Origin: Planctomycetota bacterium
GTDB taxonomy: Bacteria > Planctomycetota > Planctomycetia > Pirellulales > Lacipirellulaceae
Assembly: GCA_013152205.1 (NCBI GenBank)
Contig: JAADGV010000055.1
Coordinates: 1 to 51,349 of the forward strand
DNA: 51,349 nucleotides
Direction of reading: 5' to 3'
The translations under genes and the position numbers were made by a program. The notes beneath the pieces were generated by a model. The model was not told the origin of the DNA, made no database searches, and was given only the letters and a program-made list of their open reading frames with translations. This document shows positions 17,717-26,708 of the stretch, in pieces. Position 1 is the first letter of the stretch; each line of letters starts with the position of its first letter.

Positions 17717-20700
17717 TCAAAAACTACTGAGCCTCAGCGTACCCAGATCAACAGGATCTGCAGCACGGTCTTCTTTTGCAGGAGATACCGAAAAACGATA
17801 TTTTGACAGAATGCCTGGCGCCTTCTTGCTGAATCGCACGCTTAGTACGTATTCACCGGACGGCACGTCGTCGAGCCGGAACGAGCCATCGCGGTCAACG
17901 CTAGCGGTGATATAAGGGGCCTGCCACTTTAGTTGCTGATAGCCCTCGTAGGCGGCAGTCCATGCCTTACCTCCGTCTGTCGCTTTCCAAGCCTTCCACC
18001 AAGCTTTTCGCTTTTCGGGATTGTTCCGCACCTCTTCGGGGGCTGGTGGCCGAGGCGGCGATCTAAGATCAGCTTGCACGTTGATCATCGCAAAATTCCA
18101 GAGCACCTTATTCGCATAACCGGCTGGGGAAGCCAACTTGCCAACGATGGCCTGTCCCGAGCCGCCTAGGTTGAGAGTTGTGGTCTCTCCTGCGATGAAT
18201 TCTGCTGACACCCTTTGGGACGAAGTAACTTCGGTAGCGCCCTCGTCGACCATCAACAAAATGCGCCGACCGACGCGGTCTTTCCCGGGGAACACTCGCT
18301 CAAAAACAAATTCCCCGTCTTCGCCAGTCGTGACGTCGTGACTTGAAAAGATATCCGGCACATTGCCGCCGTACGAATGAAGCCCACCTGCAAACAGAGA
18401 AAGCACAACATTCGGGGCCGTCTTTGCTCCGACTCGGAATGTTCCTTTCACCCGCGCCCAAGGCGTCAAAGCAATCCTACTTGGGATAGGTCCTTCCGCA
18501 GACTTCAAATGTGCGAACCCAAACGGATGGGTGATGACAAGCTGAAAAGGCTCGTCGCGTGCCGGAATACTGAAGCGGCCATCCGTATCGGCATCAAGCC
18601 TTGTCGCAAAAGTAGAACCGTCGTCAATGTCGCCATTTTGGACGCTGATCTGCGAACCGGCGACGCCGAGCGCAATCTTTGCGCCGGCGGCAGGCTCGCC
18701 CGCAGTAGTCAAGACCGTTGCGGCAATGTCTTCGGCAGGTTGAAGCTCGAAATCGAAGTCAACCTCTCCTTCGTCTGTCATGATGTCGCGAGAGATTGCG
18801 ACTTGGTAGCCCGCCGCCTCGATACGCACTAAGTGGGCCGGATAATCATCATTCATGCGAATTCGGTATGTCCCGTCAGACGCCTCATAGCTGTCTCCCG
18901 GAATCCAGTTCATGCGAATTCGAGGGTCTTTGTTGCGGAGTCCGGGGATCACTCGAAAATTCTTGATCGGCTTCTTTGTTTTTGCATCGACGACAGTCCC
19001 AGACACCACCAACGCTCTCGGCGGCTTAAAGACATATTCTTCTTCGCGTGCAATCAATGGTTGCTCCGTTAGTTGCATTCCCCCAGGTCGGCAGATGTCG
19101 GCCTGGAACTCATCAAGCGGTGCCTCATCCCATTCCCAAACGCCGTTTTCATCAGCATACTGACTCACGTGGCCGAACTCGAAGTAGCCGAACATCCCAC
19201 GCCAACGTTGAAAGAATATTCGCGCCTTGGGGATTCCGTTACCCTGCTCGTCAACTACACGAATACGAATCTTTCCGCCAGGTTTCATGGAGAAGTTCAC
19301 CGGTGCCATGTCCGAATCTACGAGGACTTCCTGCATGTCGGTTGCACGTCCTTTCGCAGACACAACAATCCGAGCCATACGCGGCTCGCAACCGACTAAG
19401 CGATAAACGCCCTGCTCGTCCGTTCTCGCCTCACGAATGTCATTGAGAAACTTTGTTCGCACCAATGCCCCTTCGATTGGCTGTCCCACCTCCTCGGTCA
19501 CCGTACCGGTTACGGTTAGTCCCTGCTTAAGTTCAATACGCCCAGTAGGTGCTTGATTTTGTTGGACCTCAAACCCACTACGAGGTAGGCTTTGCCTCAA
19601 CGGCATAAAGTTAGGGTGTGCGATCTCGACAGAGGCCTGTGACATGGCGACAGGGACGCTATCGAATCGCCATTTCCCTTCCGAATCTGTCGTAATACGT
19701 TTTCCCATACCTAACTGCCTAACGTCTCCTAGGCGTTTTTTGTATTCGATGCCTAGGCGAACTTTGGCATCAGCGATCGGTTGCCCAGAGTCATCGACCA
19801 CAACTCCTCCCACCGACCAAGCGGCATCCAGCTTCGCAGTAAACTCTTGCGGTATATCAGCCGGATGGGGCACAGAATCCCAGCCAGCCCAGTAAGGCCC
19901 ATACCCGGGCTGGTTGATACTGAGGTTGAACCGTTTAGGGTAGTGGGGGAGCGTAATTGAGAGTCGCCCCTTCTTGTCTGCCTTGGCGAACGTACCGTAT
20001 TCGCCGACGCGGACGAACTCGCCACGATCGATTTGATCAGCAGTGGGCTTGGGACTCGTGCGGATTTCAACATTCGCATTAGACACCGGTGTTCCTTCTG
20101 GCCCTACAACATTTAGTTGAAACTGAAATGAACTATCGTCGTGCTGTGGACCGGCGATTTTAACATCAGTCACCGCCGAAGAACCTTTTTCCGGCGCGAT
20201 CTGGCTGGAGATCGTGGCCGGAGCGTTCGGCAAGACAAATTCGGCTACGGTTCCACCAGACCGGTTTATTTCAACCGTTTTGGTGGCCATGGGGTCGTTC
20301 TCCAGCGAGACCTCCACCTGTTGAGTCCCCGCATTCTCGCTCAGGTCGATCGCCAAGCCGAGAAAGATGGCCGTGCCACCTTCCTCGGTTAGTTCAATGG
20401 GAGCATTGCCGCCGATCAACTCGCTATATCCCACATCACGTATGCGCTGCCGCACGCTGACAAAGGGTTTCCCGTGGCGTTTTGGAAATTTGCTCAGGTC
20501 GCCGGTAATCTTGACGAACAGATCGTGTCGCCGTGGCAAGACAATTTGCACGTCTTTTTGCCCCGCCTGCAGATCGGTCACAATACCCCGGGCACCGTCC
20601 ACAGCTTCGACGACAAATAGGTATCGCGATCCATCGGCTAATTGATCCAACGAAAATCGTCCCGTGGCATCACACGTGGTGATCAGTTGGCCATATTGAG

Positions 20701-22549
20701 CCGGGAAAGAATTGCTAAAGCCATCCTCGCTTATCTCGTGTTTGCAGTAGAGCTTCGTCCCAGGCGCCGGTGTGCCGTCGGCAAATCGAACCACCCCGGT
20801 GCCCGGTTTGCTGCGAATCATGGTCGGGCGTAGCACTTCGCCCGGTTCAAGTCTTAGCGGCGCGGTTCGCAATGGCTGGTACCCTGGTGCTGCGATTCTC
20901 AACTTGTACCGTGTGTCGGCCAAATGGGTGAGCAGGTACTCACCGTTTTCGTCGGTGGTTTTCTCGAATACAGGACCGCCAGTCCCGCCATTGATTATGG
21001 GATGGGCCACCAATGTGGCACCCACGACCGGTTCGCCAAGCTCATTCGAAACCTTCACCAACTCAGAAAAACCGGGGTTGAGTGTGATCGTGACATCGTC
21101 AAGCCGTTGACCTGGTTTCAGTTCAAGCGGTCCGATCCAGGCTGGCGCATAGCCTTCGGGGAAGTATTTCAACCACACTGTTCCCGAATGCACTTCGCAA
21201 GAAAAAGTGTCCGTAAATCGACCTTCGGAGCTTTGGATACTATGGTTCATAACCGAGGTGTCGGGTCCTGTACCGTACGACGAGCCGGAGTGCAACCACC
21301 CTTTAACCTTTGCCGGCGAACCATCTTCCAGCACGATGCGGCCAGAGATCGTGGCCGGGGCGTCAGACTTCTTACTGCCTTGCTCATCAGTTACAACCTC
21401 GCTATCAGCCGTTTGCGCCTCAGTCGACCAAATCGATGGCCCCGCTACTACGAACAGCGCCACTGCCGCAATCATCAACATTCCAGTGCGAGTTACTCGC
21501 ACTGGCTCGCGTAGCGGTTCGCCAAACAATCGTGCCACGCGGCGGCGCAACTCTGACGGCGAACTGCCAGTGGCGGCCATAGCTGCTAGGTCGCTGGTGG
21601 CGTTTGGTTGAGCAAGTTCCACCACCCGTAGTAGGGCTGTGGCGTAACGCAGCTTCGGCTCGGCATCGGTGTCCACCATCGCCTGGCAAGTCATCTCGTC
21701 GCAGCAGTACTCGCGCAGCGTGCTGATCCGCCGACTGAGATACCACAGCGGCGGGTTGAAAAACAGGAGGGCCTCGGCCAGTCGTTGAACTAGATTTACC
21801 CACATGTCGTGACGTCGCACGTGGGCCAGCTCGTGGGCGAGAATCATTTCTAGTTCGCCCATCGAAAGGCCGGCAATCGCCGCGGCTGGCAGGAGAATCA
21901 CTGGTCGAGCCAAGCCAACAACTTTTGGCACGACAATCTCTTGTGTCTCGGCTAGCACCGGTACAACCTTGAGTGACCACTTGCGAGCAAGCGACCGCAG
22001 AGTATCGACCAGCGGCCCGTCGACAATTTTTTTCGCCCCGACACTGAGCCGATTTGTACTCATCATGGCTCTCATCAAGCGGACCAGCATCAGCACGACG
22101 CCGATCGCATAGCTAACAAGCACCCACGGAGCAGCTTGTTGCCAAAAGCTTGTCGTGATTTCCCGGGCAGGCAATTCGGTTGCCGAAGGCGATACCAATG
22201 GCGTGTTGATTTTGGTCGTAGGTGGTTCGGCATCGACTGTCGCGTCAGGCTCCAGACTCAAAACAGGTTCAACAACGGCCGCTGAAGCGGGCATCGCCGC
22301 TTCAGGGGCGCTGGTCCCCACCCGTTCCGCCTCGCTCCCAAGCACCCCATACGTAATTGGCATCGCCACCAACGCCGCCAACAAAGCAGCTACGTGAAGG
22401 GTGTAGCTACGCTCGACCGATCGCTTGGGCCACAGTCGGTCCAGGCTCCAAACAACGAGCGCCACCGCAGCGACTTGCCACAACGAGTGCAACAACATGA
22501 GACAGAGTCGGCTGCTAAACGCTGGGTCAACAAAAGTTTGCCAAGTCAT
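17717..22549 (-). CDS. BlaR1/MecR1-type M56 peptidase sensor with long carboxypeptidase-regulatory-like tail
   Basis: A 1610-residue protein. The N-terminal M56 module has TM segments at about residues 17-37, 52-69, 139-158 and 355-371. HELAH (239-243) binds zinc and REYCCDE (279-285) supplies the third ligand region. Instead of a penicillin-binding sensor domain, the part after the last TM is about 1230 residues of repeated beta-sandwich units (for example ISGRIVLEDGSPAKVKG, VGGVVVDDSGQPIADAKV, VTGTVTEEVGQPIEGALV, VSGTVVDAKTKKPI), and it ends DGSFRLDDVPSGEYVLSVRF. These are CarboxypepD_reg-like folds, which should face the periplasm. It overlaps blaI by four bases. The likely role is to sense an outside signal and relieve BlaI repression; the ligand is unknown. 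Confidence 0.92.
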   Translation of the reverse strand: MTWQTFVDPAFSSRLCLMLLHSLWQVAAVALVVWSLDRLWPKRSVERSYTLHVAALLAALVAMPITYGVLGSEAERVGTSAPEAAMPASAAVVEPVLSLEPDATVDAEPPTTKINTPLVSPSATELPAREITTSFWQQAAPWVLVSYAIGVVLMLVRLMRAMMSTNRLSVGAKKIVDGPLVDTLRSLARKWSLKVVPVLAETQEIVVPKVVGLARPVILLPAAAIAGLSMGELEMILAHELAHVRRHDMWVNLVQRLAEALLFFNPPLWYLSRRISTLREYCCDEMTCQAMVDTDAEPKLRYATALLRVVELAQPNATSDLAAMAATGSSPSELRRRVARLFGEPLREPVRVTRTGMLMIAAVALFVVAGPSIWSTEAQTADSEVVTDEQGSKKSDAPATISGRIVLEDGSPAKVKGWLHSGSSYGTGPDTSVMNHSIQSSEGRFTDTFSCEVHSGTVWLKYFPEGYAPAWIGPLELKPGQRLDDVTITLNPGFSELVKVSNELGEPVVGATLVAHPIINGGTGGPVFEKTTDENGEYLLTHLADTRYKLRIAAPGYQPLRTAPLRLEPGEVLRPTMIRSKPGTGVVRFADGTPAPGTKLYCKHEISEDGFSNSFPAQYGQLITTCDATGRFSLDQLADGSRYLFVVEAVDGARGIVTDLQAGQKDVQIVLPRRHDLFVKITGDLSKFPKRHGKPFVSVRQRIRDVGYSELIGGNAPIELTEEGGTAIFLGLAIDLSENAGTQQVEVSLENDPMATKTVEINRSGGTVAEFVLPNAPATISSQIAPEKGSSAVTDVKIAGPQHDDSSFQFQLNVVGPEGTPVSNANVEIRTSPKPTADQIDRGEFVRVGEYGTFAKADKKGRLSITLPHYPKRFNLSINQPGYGPYWAGWDSVPHPADIPQEFTAKLDAAWSVGGVVVDDSGQPIADAKVRLGIEYKKRLGDVRQLGMGKRITTDSEGKWRFDSVPVAMSQASVEIAHPNFMPLRQSLPRSGFEVQQNQAPTGRIELKQGLTVTGTVTEEVGQPIEGALVRTKFLNDIREARTDEQGVYRLVGCEPRMARIVVSAKGRATDMQEVLVDSDMAPVNFSMKPGGKIRIRVVDEQGNGIPKARIFFQRWRGMFGYFEFGHVSQYADENGVWEWDEAPLDEFQADICRPGGMQLTEQPLIAREEEYVFKPPRALVVSGTVVDAKTKKPIKNFRVIPGLRNKDPRIRMNWIPGDSYEASDGTYRIRMNDDYPAHLVRIEAAGYQVAISRDIMTDEGEVDFDFELQPAEDIAATVLTTAGEPAAGAKIALGVAGSQISVQNGDIDDGSTFATRLDADTDGRFSIPARDEPFQLVITHPFGFAHLKSAEGPIPSRIALTPWARVKGTFRVGAKTAPNVVLSLFAGGLHSYGGNVPDIFSSHDVTTGEDGEFVFERVFPGKDRVGRRILLMVDEGATEVTSSQRVSAEFIAGETTTLNLGGSGQAIVGKLASPAGYANKVLWNFAMINVQADLRSPPRPPAPEEVRNNPEKRKAWWKAWKATDGGKAWTAAYEGYQQLKWQAPYITASVDRDGSFRLDDVPSGEYVLSVRFSKKAPGILSKYRFSVSPAKEDRAADPVDLGTLRLSSF

Positions 22550-22944
22550 TGCTTCCGCTCCTTTGCCTTTTGCGTGATGAGTTTACGAAGCTCGGCAAGT
22601 TCGTCGGCCCCGATGTCGGTCGTCTCCAACAGATTGAGCATCATGGCCGAGGGCGAGCCATCGAAGACCCGTGATAATAAGTCGCCCATCATGCCGCCGG
22701 TGACGCTTTCTTTTTTTACCTTGGGCGAAAACAAGAACGATTTGCCCTCTTTCCGCCTCCGCAAAAACCCCTTGCGGTGCATGATATTGAGCATCGTTAT
22801 GACGGAGCTATGCGCCAACGGCCGGTTGGCGTCTGCTTCAAGCCGCGCCCGCACCTCGCGAACCGGCAACGGCGACTCGTCCCACAAGACCTTGAGAAGC
22901 TCGAGCTCCAACTCCGTCGGATGCTCGGATTCGGTACGTGCCAT
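22546..22944 (-). CDS. BlaI/MecI/CopY-family transcriptional repressor
   Basis: A 132-residue winged-helix repressor of normal family length. It has ELELLKVLWDESPLPVREVR near residue 13, a recognition region LAHSSVITMLNIMHRKGF (about 43-60), RRRKEGKSFLFSPKVKKE as the wing, and a C-terminal dimerisation helix ELAELRKLITQKAKER. It begins the operon with the BlaR1-like gene, whose start overlaps its stop (ATGA, 22546-22549). In the family, BlaI dimers are cleaved after BlaR1 senses a signal. Candidate operator dyads lie at 23011-23087, about 70-140 bases upstream. Confidence 0.95.
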   Translation of the reverse strand: MARTESEHPTELELELLKVLWDESPLPVREVRARLEADANRPLAHSSVITMLNIMHRKGFLRRRKEGKSFLFSPKVKKESVTGGMMGDLLSRVFDGSPSAMMLNLLETTDIGADELAELRKLITQKAKERKQ

Positions 22945-23010
22945 TGCCAGTTACCTTGGAAGAAATATGAGAGACGTCTCCGACGAGGAACGCTTCGCTA
23001 AAAAAACCCT

Positions 23011-23087
23011 ATCATCGAATTCTTTAGATGATCGTAAGAGATACTATCGAGCAAGTCAACAATAATCATCTAAATAATTAAAAGATG
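23011..23087. promoter_or_regulatory. Candidate BlaI operator region
   Basis: A perfect 10-base inverted repeat, TTTAGATGAT (23023-23032) and ATCATCTAAA (23065-23074), lies in an AT-rich stretch upstream of blaI. The left copy also belongs to ATCATC-N10-GATGAT (23011-23032), and the right copy to CATCT-N11-AGATG (23067-23087). Two dyads built from the same half-site suggest cooperative repressor binding. The half-site is not the TACA/TGTA one of staphylococcal BlaI, so the assignment is by position only. Confidence 0.45.
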
Positions 23088-23130
23088 CTTTTACGAGATC
23101 GCGAAATACGCCGCAGACTAAGGGGCTACA

Positions 23131-23522
23131 TACTCCGGCATCCGAGCCGGAGTACTCGAAGACACAAATGCGAAACGCTTTGAAACAATTTCTTTTTGTA
23201 AACCACCAGCTTTGCTGGCGAGAATTCATCAGGCTCTGCCGTTCCAGCGTCGGTAACCGCGAAGCGGTTCAACATCGTAGCCCAGGGTAAGTGGCGTAGC
23301 CGCGCCACCCTGGGTAGGGGTTCCGCCTGGCAATGTATACCCTGAAAGGGTATCACAATGGTCGAGCATGTTGTTCAACCCTTTCAGGGTAGGTTTTGGT
23401 TTGTTGCGGGTTACCCAGGGTGGCGCTCCGCTTACCCTGGGCTATGTTGTTAAACCCCGTTGGGGTGATTTCTTGCCCCCTTCCAGGGGGCTTCCTCAAA
23501 CCACCAGCTCTGCTGGTGGTTG
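23131..23522. repeat. Mosaic palindrome array 2
   Basis: Units: TACTCCGGC-ATCCGA-GCCGGAGTA (23131-23154); CCAGC-TTT-GCTGG (23206-23218); ACCGC-GAA-GCGGT (23257-23269); a 39-base hairpin TAGCCCAGGGT...ACCCTGGGTA (23279-23317); ATACCCT-GAA-AGGGTAT (23338-23354); ACCCT-TTC-AGGGT (23379-23391); a long hairpin ending ACCCTGGGCTA (about 23414-23445); ACCCC-GTT-GGGGT (23455-23467); GCCCCC-TTCCA-GGGGGC (23476-23492); and AACCACCAGC-TCT-GCTGGTGGTT (23500-23522). Most short units have 3-nt loops. It shares its order of parts with array 1 near 16.5 kb. Confidence 0.9.
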
Positions 23523-23921
23523 GTGATTACCGAGGGCACCAGTCGCTTCAACGCACTATTCAGGCAAGCCCTTCGTCGAAGCCTGACCAAGAAATTTCGT
23601 AATCGTTCTCAGGTAGCCAGGAAAGGAAAAAATAGGTGGAGGTGTCCGGGCATTCATAACAACTGGTACTGCAATGCAGGCCCGGAGCACAGCGGTTCAA
23701 CACGGCTGAACCCCGTGTACCAGCAGCAAATCGCTAGAACACTGGGAAGTACAGGAAAATCATCCTTTTCGAATTTCCGGAGTCCCTCAAATAGGAAAAA
23801 AATCCATATTGGTAGACCAAAATCACATTTCCTGTTAAAAACAGGAGTTGTTGTGAAAAATAAGCGTCGCCCAATCTTGGCGTATTTGTAAGTACATCTG
23901 GGAAGCACAAGAGGCATCAAA
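23523..23921. other. Rest of the gene-free region before the DUF1254 gene
   Basis: No believable ORF. Weak palindromes occur (GGTTCA...TGAACC near 23694-23712), and a clear hairpin CCTGTT-AAA-AACAGG sits at 23831-23845, about 75 bases before the DUF1254 start. The promoter for the next gene should be here but I cannot place it with confidence. Confidence 0.45.
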
Positions 23922-25433
23922 ATGAACGGGTATCGAGTCCTTCTTGCCATATTGAGCGTGATGCTCGCAGTGACGTCGACCCACGCGCAGAGTGCGCCAA
24001 AGATGAAAATGACTACCCCCATTCCGCCAGGGGTCGCCACGGCCGACTCGTTGGAAACTCGCCTGGGGACATTAAATTTCACCGATGGATTCCCGGACGA
24101 TGCGACCGTCAAAAAGGTATTAGACAACCTCGATTTTCAGCGAGCCGTACAATCCGTTCTGACTTCTATACCGGCCGCATCACTGCATGCAATGCGAAAA
24201 GGGCTTCGCACCTTTGGCCCCGACAACACGTCGGTGGTCGTTTTTGAGCAACTGATGGACTCCAAAGCGTTGTTCCTCACAGCCAATACGGATTCTATCT
24301 ATTGCATGATGTGGCTGGATGTGAAAAACGGCCCTATGGTCATCGAAACACCCCCGAACGTACTTGGGTTTATTGACGATGCTTGGTTCCACTATGTTGT
24401 CGACTTTGGCAACGCAGGCCCCGATAAGGGTAAGGGTGGCAAGTTTCTCATCCTGCCTCCCGGCTACGATGGCGAGGTTCCTGATGGCTACCACGTCGCT
24501 CGAACCGGCACCTATGGTAACTGGGTCGCATGGCGTGGATTCCAGGTCGACGGAGATCCCAAGCCTGCGGTAGAGGCAACCAAGAGGCTGTTTCGCGTCT
24601 ATCCTTTGGCGAGTAAGGACAATCCTCCCAAAATCAAGTTCTCCAATGGCTCGGGCATTGCTTTCAGCACCCTTCATTCCATGGATTACACATTCTTCGA
24701 GGAAGTGAACTCAGTTGTCCAGTATGAGCCTGCCGATTCAATGGACCCAGAGACACTCGGGGCCCTTGCCTCGATCGGAATTCAAAAAGGCAAGCCATTT
24801 GCGCCGGACGCACGCATGAAAAAAATCTTGATCGAGGCCGCAAACGTTGGCACTGCCACCGCACGCGCTCTCACCTTTCGCTATCCAGACAAGATTCAGC
24901 GATACTACCCTGACAGTGCATGGGGGACCGCCTTCGTCGGTGGCAGCCACAAGTTTCTTGACGGTGGGGCTCGGATACTCGATGGGCGCACCTTCATGCT
25001 CTTTTACGCCACAGGCATCACCCCCGCAATGGCCAGAAAAATGCCTGCCGGGGTTGGATCGCAATACGCAACCGCCTTTGTCGATTCCCAAGACAAGGCA
25101 CTCGATGGCGGAAAAACCTACCGACTGCATCTACCCCCCAATATACCGGCAAAGGATTTTTGGTCGATTACACTCTACGACAATCAAACTCGCTCGATGC
25201 TGCAAACCGACCAACAATTCCCAAGTCTTGGCAGTTCAAAAAAGGGAGTTGTCGCCAATCCTGACACTTCGGTGGACATCTACTTCGGCCCCAAGGCACC
25301 AAAAGGTAAGGAAAGCAACTGGATCCAGACCGTTCCTGGCAAAGGGTGGAACACCATTCTCCGCCTCTATGGCCCGCTGGAACCTTGGTTCAACAAGACC
25401 TGGCAACCCAGTGAGATCGTACTTGTCGAATAG
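23922..25433 (+). CDS. Exported DUF1254/DUF1214 protein
   Basis: A 503-residue protein. A signal peptide (about 1-23, VLLAILSVMLAVTSTHAQ) is followed by a DUF1254 domain (about 75-215: TANTDSIYCMMWLDVKNGPMVI is its hallmark region) and a C-terminal DUF1214 domain (about 370-490: YRLHLPPNIPAKDFWSITLYD and WIQTVPGKGWNTILRLYGPLE). The family is common in bacteria and has no well-established reaction. AGAGG precedes the ATG by six bases. It is followed by two further exported proteins on the same strand, each with its own leader of 150-200 bases, so they may be separately transcribed but functionally linked. Confidence 0.93.
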   Translation: MNGYRVLLAILSVMLAVTSTHAQSAPKMKMTTPIPPGVATADSLETRLGTLNFTDGFPDDATVKKVLDNLDFQRAVQSVLTSIPAASLHAMRKGLRTFGPDNTSVVVFEQLMDSKALFLTANTDSIYCMMWLDVKNGPMVIETPPNVLGFIDDAWFHYVVDFGNAGPDKGKGGKFLILPPGYDGEVPDGYHVARTGTYGNWVAWRGFQVDGDPKPAVEATKRLFRVYPLASKDNPPKIKFSNGSGIAFSTLHSMDYTFFEEVNSVVQYEPADSMDPETLGALASIGIQKGKPFAPDARMKKILIEAANVGTATARALTFRYPDKIQRYYPDSAWGTAFVGGSHKFLDGGARILDGRTFMLFYATGITPAMARKMPAGVGSQYATAFVDSQDKALDGGKTYRLHLPPNIPAKDFWSITLYDNQTRSMLQTDQQFPSLGSSKKGVVANPDTSVDIYFGPKAPKGKESNWIQTVPGKGWNTILRLYGPLEPWFNKTWQPSEIVLVE

Positions 25434-25510
25434 CTAGAACATGAATTGATGTTGGAAATCCGAAACGATGCCCAACCCAAATTTGAACACCTATGGCAGG
25501 ATTATTGAGG

Positions 25511-25610
25511 TATGCGTCAGGAAAGCGACAGGCCGACCAACGGGAGTGCCGGTTTTAGCGAGTGAATTGCTGAAGCCAAGTAAAGTTCCTGATGCGCACA
25601 TCAATAAAAT
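25511..25610 (+). repeat. Leader copy A (longer) before the SnoaL-like gene
   Basis: The sequence from TATGCGTCAGGAAAGCGA to CACATCAATAAAAT resembles 26601-26669 closely, apart from about 33 extra bases bounded by GCGA on both sides. It lies just upstream of the gene at 25635, as the other copy does for the gene at 26709, so it probably holds shared promoter or control signals. Confidence 0.75.
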
Positions 25611-25634
25611 CCCCCAACGAAGGGAAAAACTACG

Positions 25635-26540
25635 ATGAAGAACTCTATCGGCATCTTGTTTGTTTTGACCGCTACCATGAGTGGCATGCAGGCGACGTTC
25701 GCCACCGACCAGGCGGCGGACAAAGCCGTCATTGAGAAGTCGGTTGAGTCGTATGTGGCCGCATTTAATGCCCATGACTCCGAAGCTTTGGCAGCCCATT
25801 GGTCGCCTGAGGCCGTTTATACCAACCCGAGTACGGGCAACCAGGTTGTAGGGCACGAGGCAATTAAAAAAGAGTTCGACACCCTCCTGACAGAGAGAAA
25901 AGGCGACCAGTTAGAAGTCGACGTGGAATCGATCGAATTCGTCTCGCCCAACGTGGCGGTAGAGAATGGGGTGGCGAGAGTCACAGGACCTGAGGGAGAT
26001 GTTGAAGCAAGCCACTACACTGCCGTCCACGTTCGACGCAGCGGCAAGTGGCTTCTTGATCGCGTCAGCGAAGCAGAAGAAGCTGCCGCGTTTCCTTCGC
26101 ACTACGAGCAGCTTAAAGATCTGAAATGGATGATCGGCACTTGGTTGGATGCCAACGGGGACGATCAGATCGAGACCACCTGCCAATGGGCTCGCAACAA
26201 CAATTTTATCATTCGCTCGTTCAAAGTGAGCGTCGAAGACCGCATCGATACTTCCGGGATGCAAATCATTGGCTGGGATCCGGCGGCAGAAAAAATTCGC
26301 TCCTGGGCATTCGATTCCAATGGTGGCTTTGCCGAGGGAAAGTGGACCAAGAAGAATAACCGCTGGATCGTAGAATCCAACGCCACCTTGCCAGACGGCC
26401 AGAAGGGCTCCTCGATCAACATCATGACCATCGTGGATGCAAATACCTTCGGTTGGCAATCGACGGGCCGAGAGGTTGATGGAAAAATCTTACCGAATAT
26501 CGACGAAGTCAAAGTAACCCGCCTTGGCACGCCAGAATGA
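25635..26540 (+). CDS. Exported SnoaL-like (DUF4440/SgcJ-type) protein with C-terminal lipocalin-like domain
   Basis: A 301-residue protein. Its signal peptide ends near residue 24 (TFATDQAADKA). Residues 30-155 form a SnoaL/NTF2-like fold (VESYVAAFNAHDSEALAAHWSP, then VYTNPSTG and YTAVHVRRSGKWLLDRVSE). Residues 160-300 are a second beta-rich domain (LKDLKWMIGTWLDANGDDQ and MQIIGWDPAAEKIRSWAFDS), as in DUF1579-like lipocalin folds. Planctomycetes have many such two-domain exported proteins; their ligand is unknown. The ribosome site is AAGGG, 12 bases before the ATG. Its leader is a near copy of that of the next gene. Confidence 0.88.
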   Translation: MKNSIGILFVLTATMSGMQATFATDQAADKAVIEKSVESYVAAFNAHDSEALAAHWSPEAVYTNPSTGNQVVGHEAIKKEFDTLLTERKGDQLEVDVESIEFVSPNVAVENGVARVTGPEGDVEASHYTAVHVRRSGKWLLDRVSEAEEAAAFPSHYEQLKDLKWMIGTWLDANGDDQIETTCQWARNNNFIIRSFKVSVEDRIDTSGMQIIGWDPAAEKIRSWAFDSNGGFAEGKWTKKNNRWIVESNATLPDGQKGSSINIMTIVDANTFGWQSTGREVDGKILPNIDEVKVTRLGTPE

Positions 26541-26600
26541 TCGGTAACCCATGAGAATAGCCTCTCACTATTACAAAGCGAGTGCTTGCTTCTATTGCGG

Positions 26601-26669
26601 CATGCGCCAGGAAAGCGAGTGAATGCTGAGGCCAAGTAAAGTTCATACTGCACACATCAAGAAAAATCG
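26601..26669 (+). repeat. Leader copy B (shorter) before the glycine-rich protein gene
   Basis: From CATGCGCCAGGAAAGCGA to CACATCAAGAAAAAT it matches 25511-25610 with a few changes and lacks the 33-base middle piece. The missing piece is flanked by GCGA in the longer copy, which is what a deletion between short direct repeats would leave. Confidence 0.75.
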
Positions 26670-26708
26670 TTCGTTTATAAAAACTTATACTACAGATTGG
26701 GAATTACG

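Noticed and set aside
22394..23065. 223-residue plus-strand ORF over blaI
   Set aside because: It is antisense to blaI and the start of blaR1 and ends in the candidate operator; no recognisable motif.
23131..23522. CRISPR array
   Set aside because: The repeats are palindromes of different sequence with no constant direct repeat and no even spacers.
23640..23780. tRNA or small RNA gene in the region before DUF1254
   Set aside because: I found no cloverleaf, no T-loop GTTCRANNC in the right place and no CCA end.
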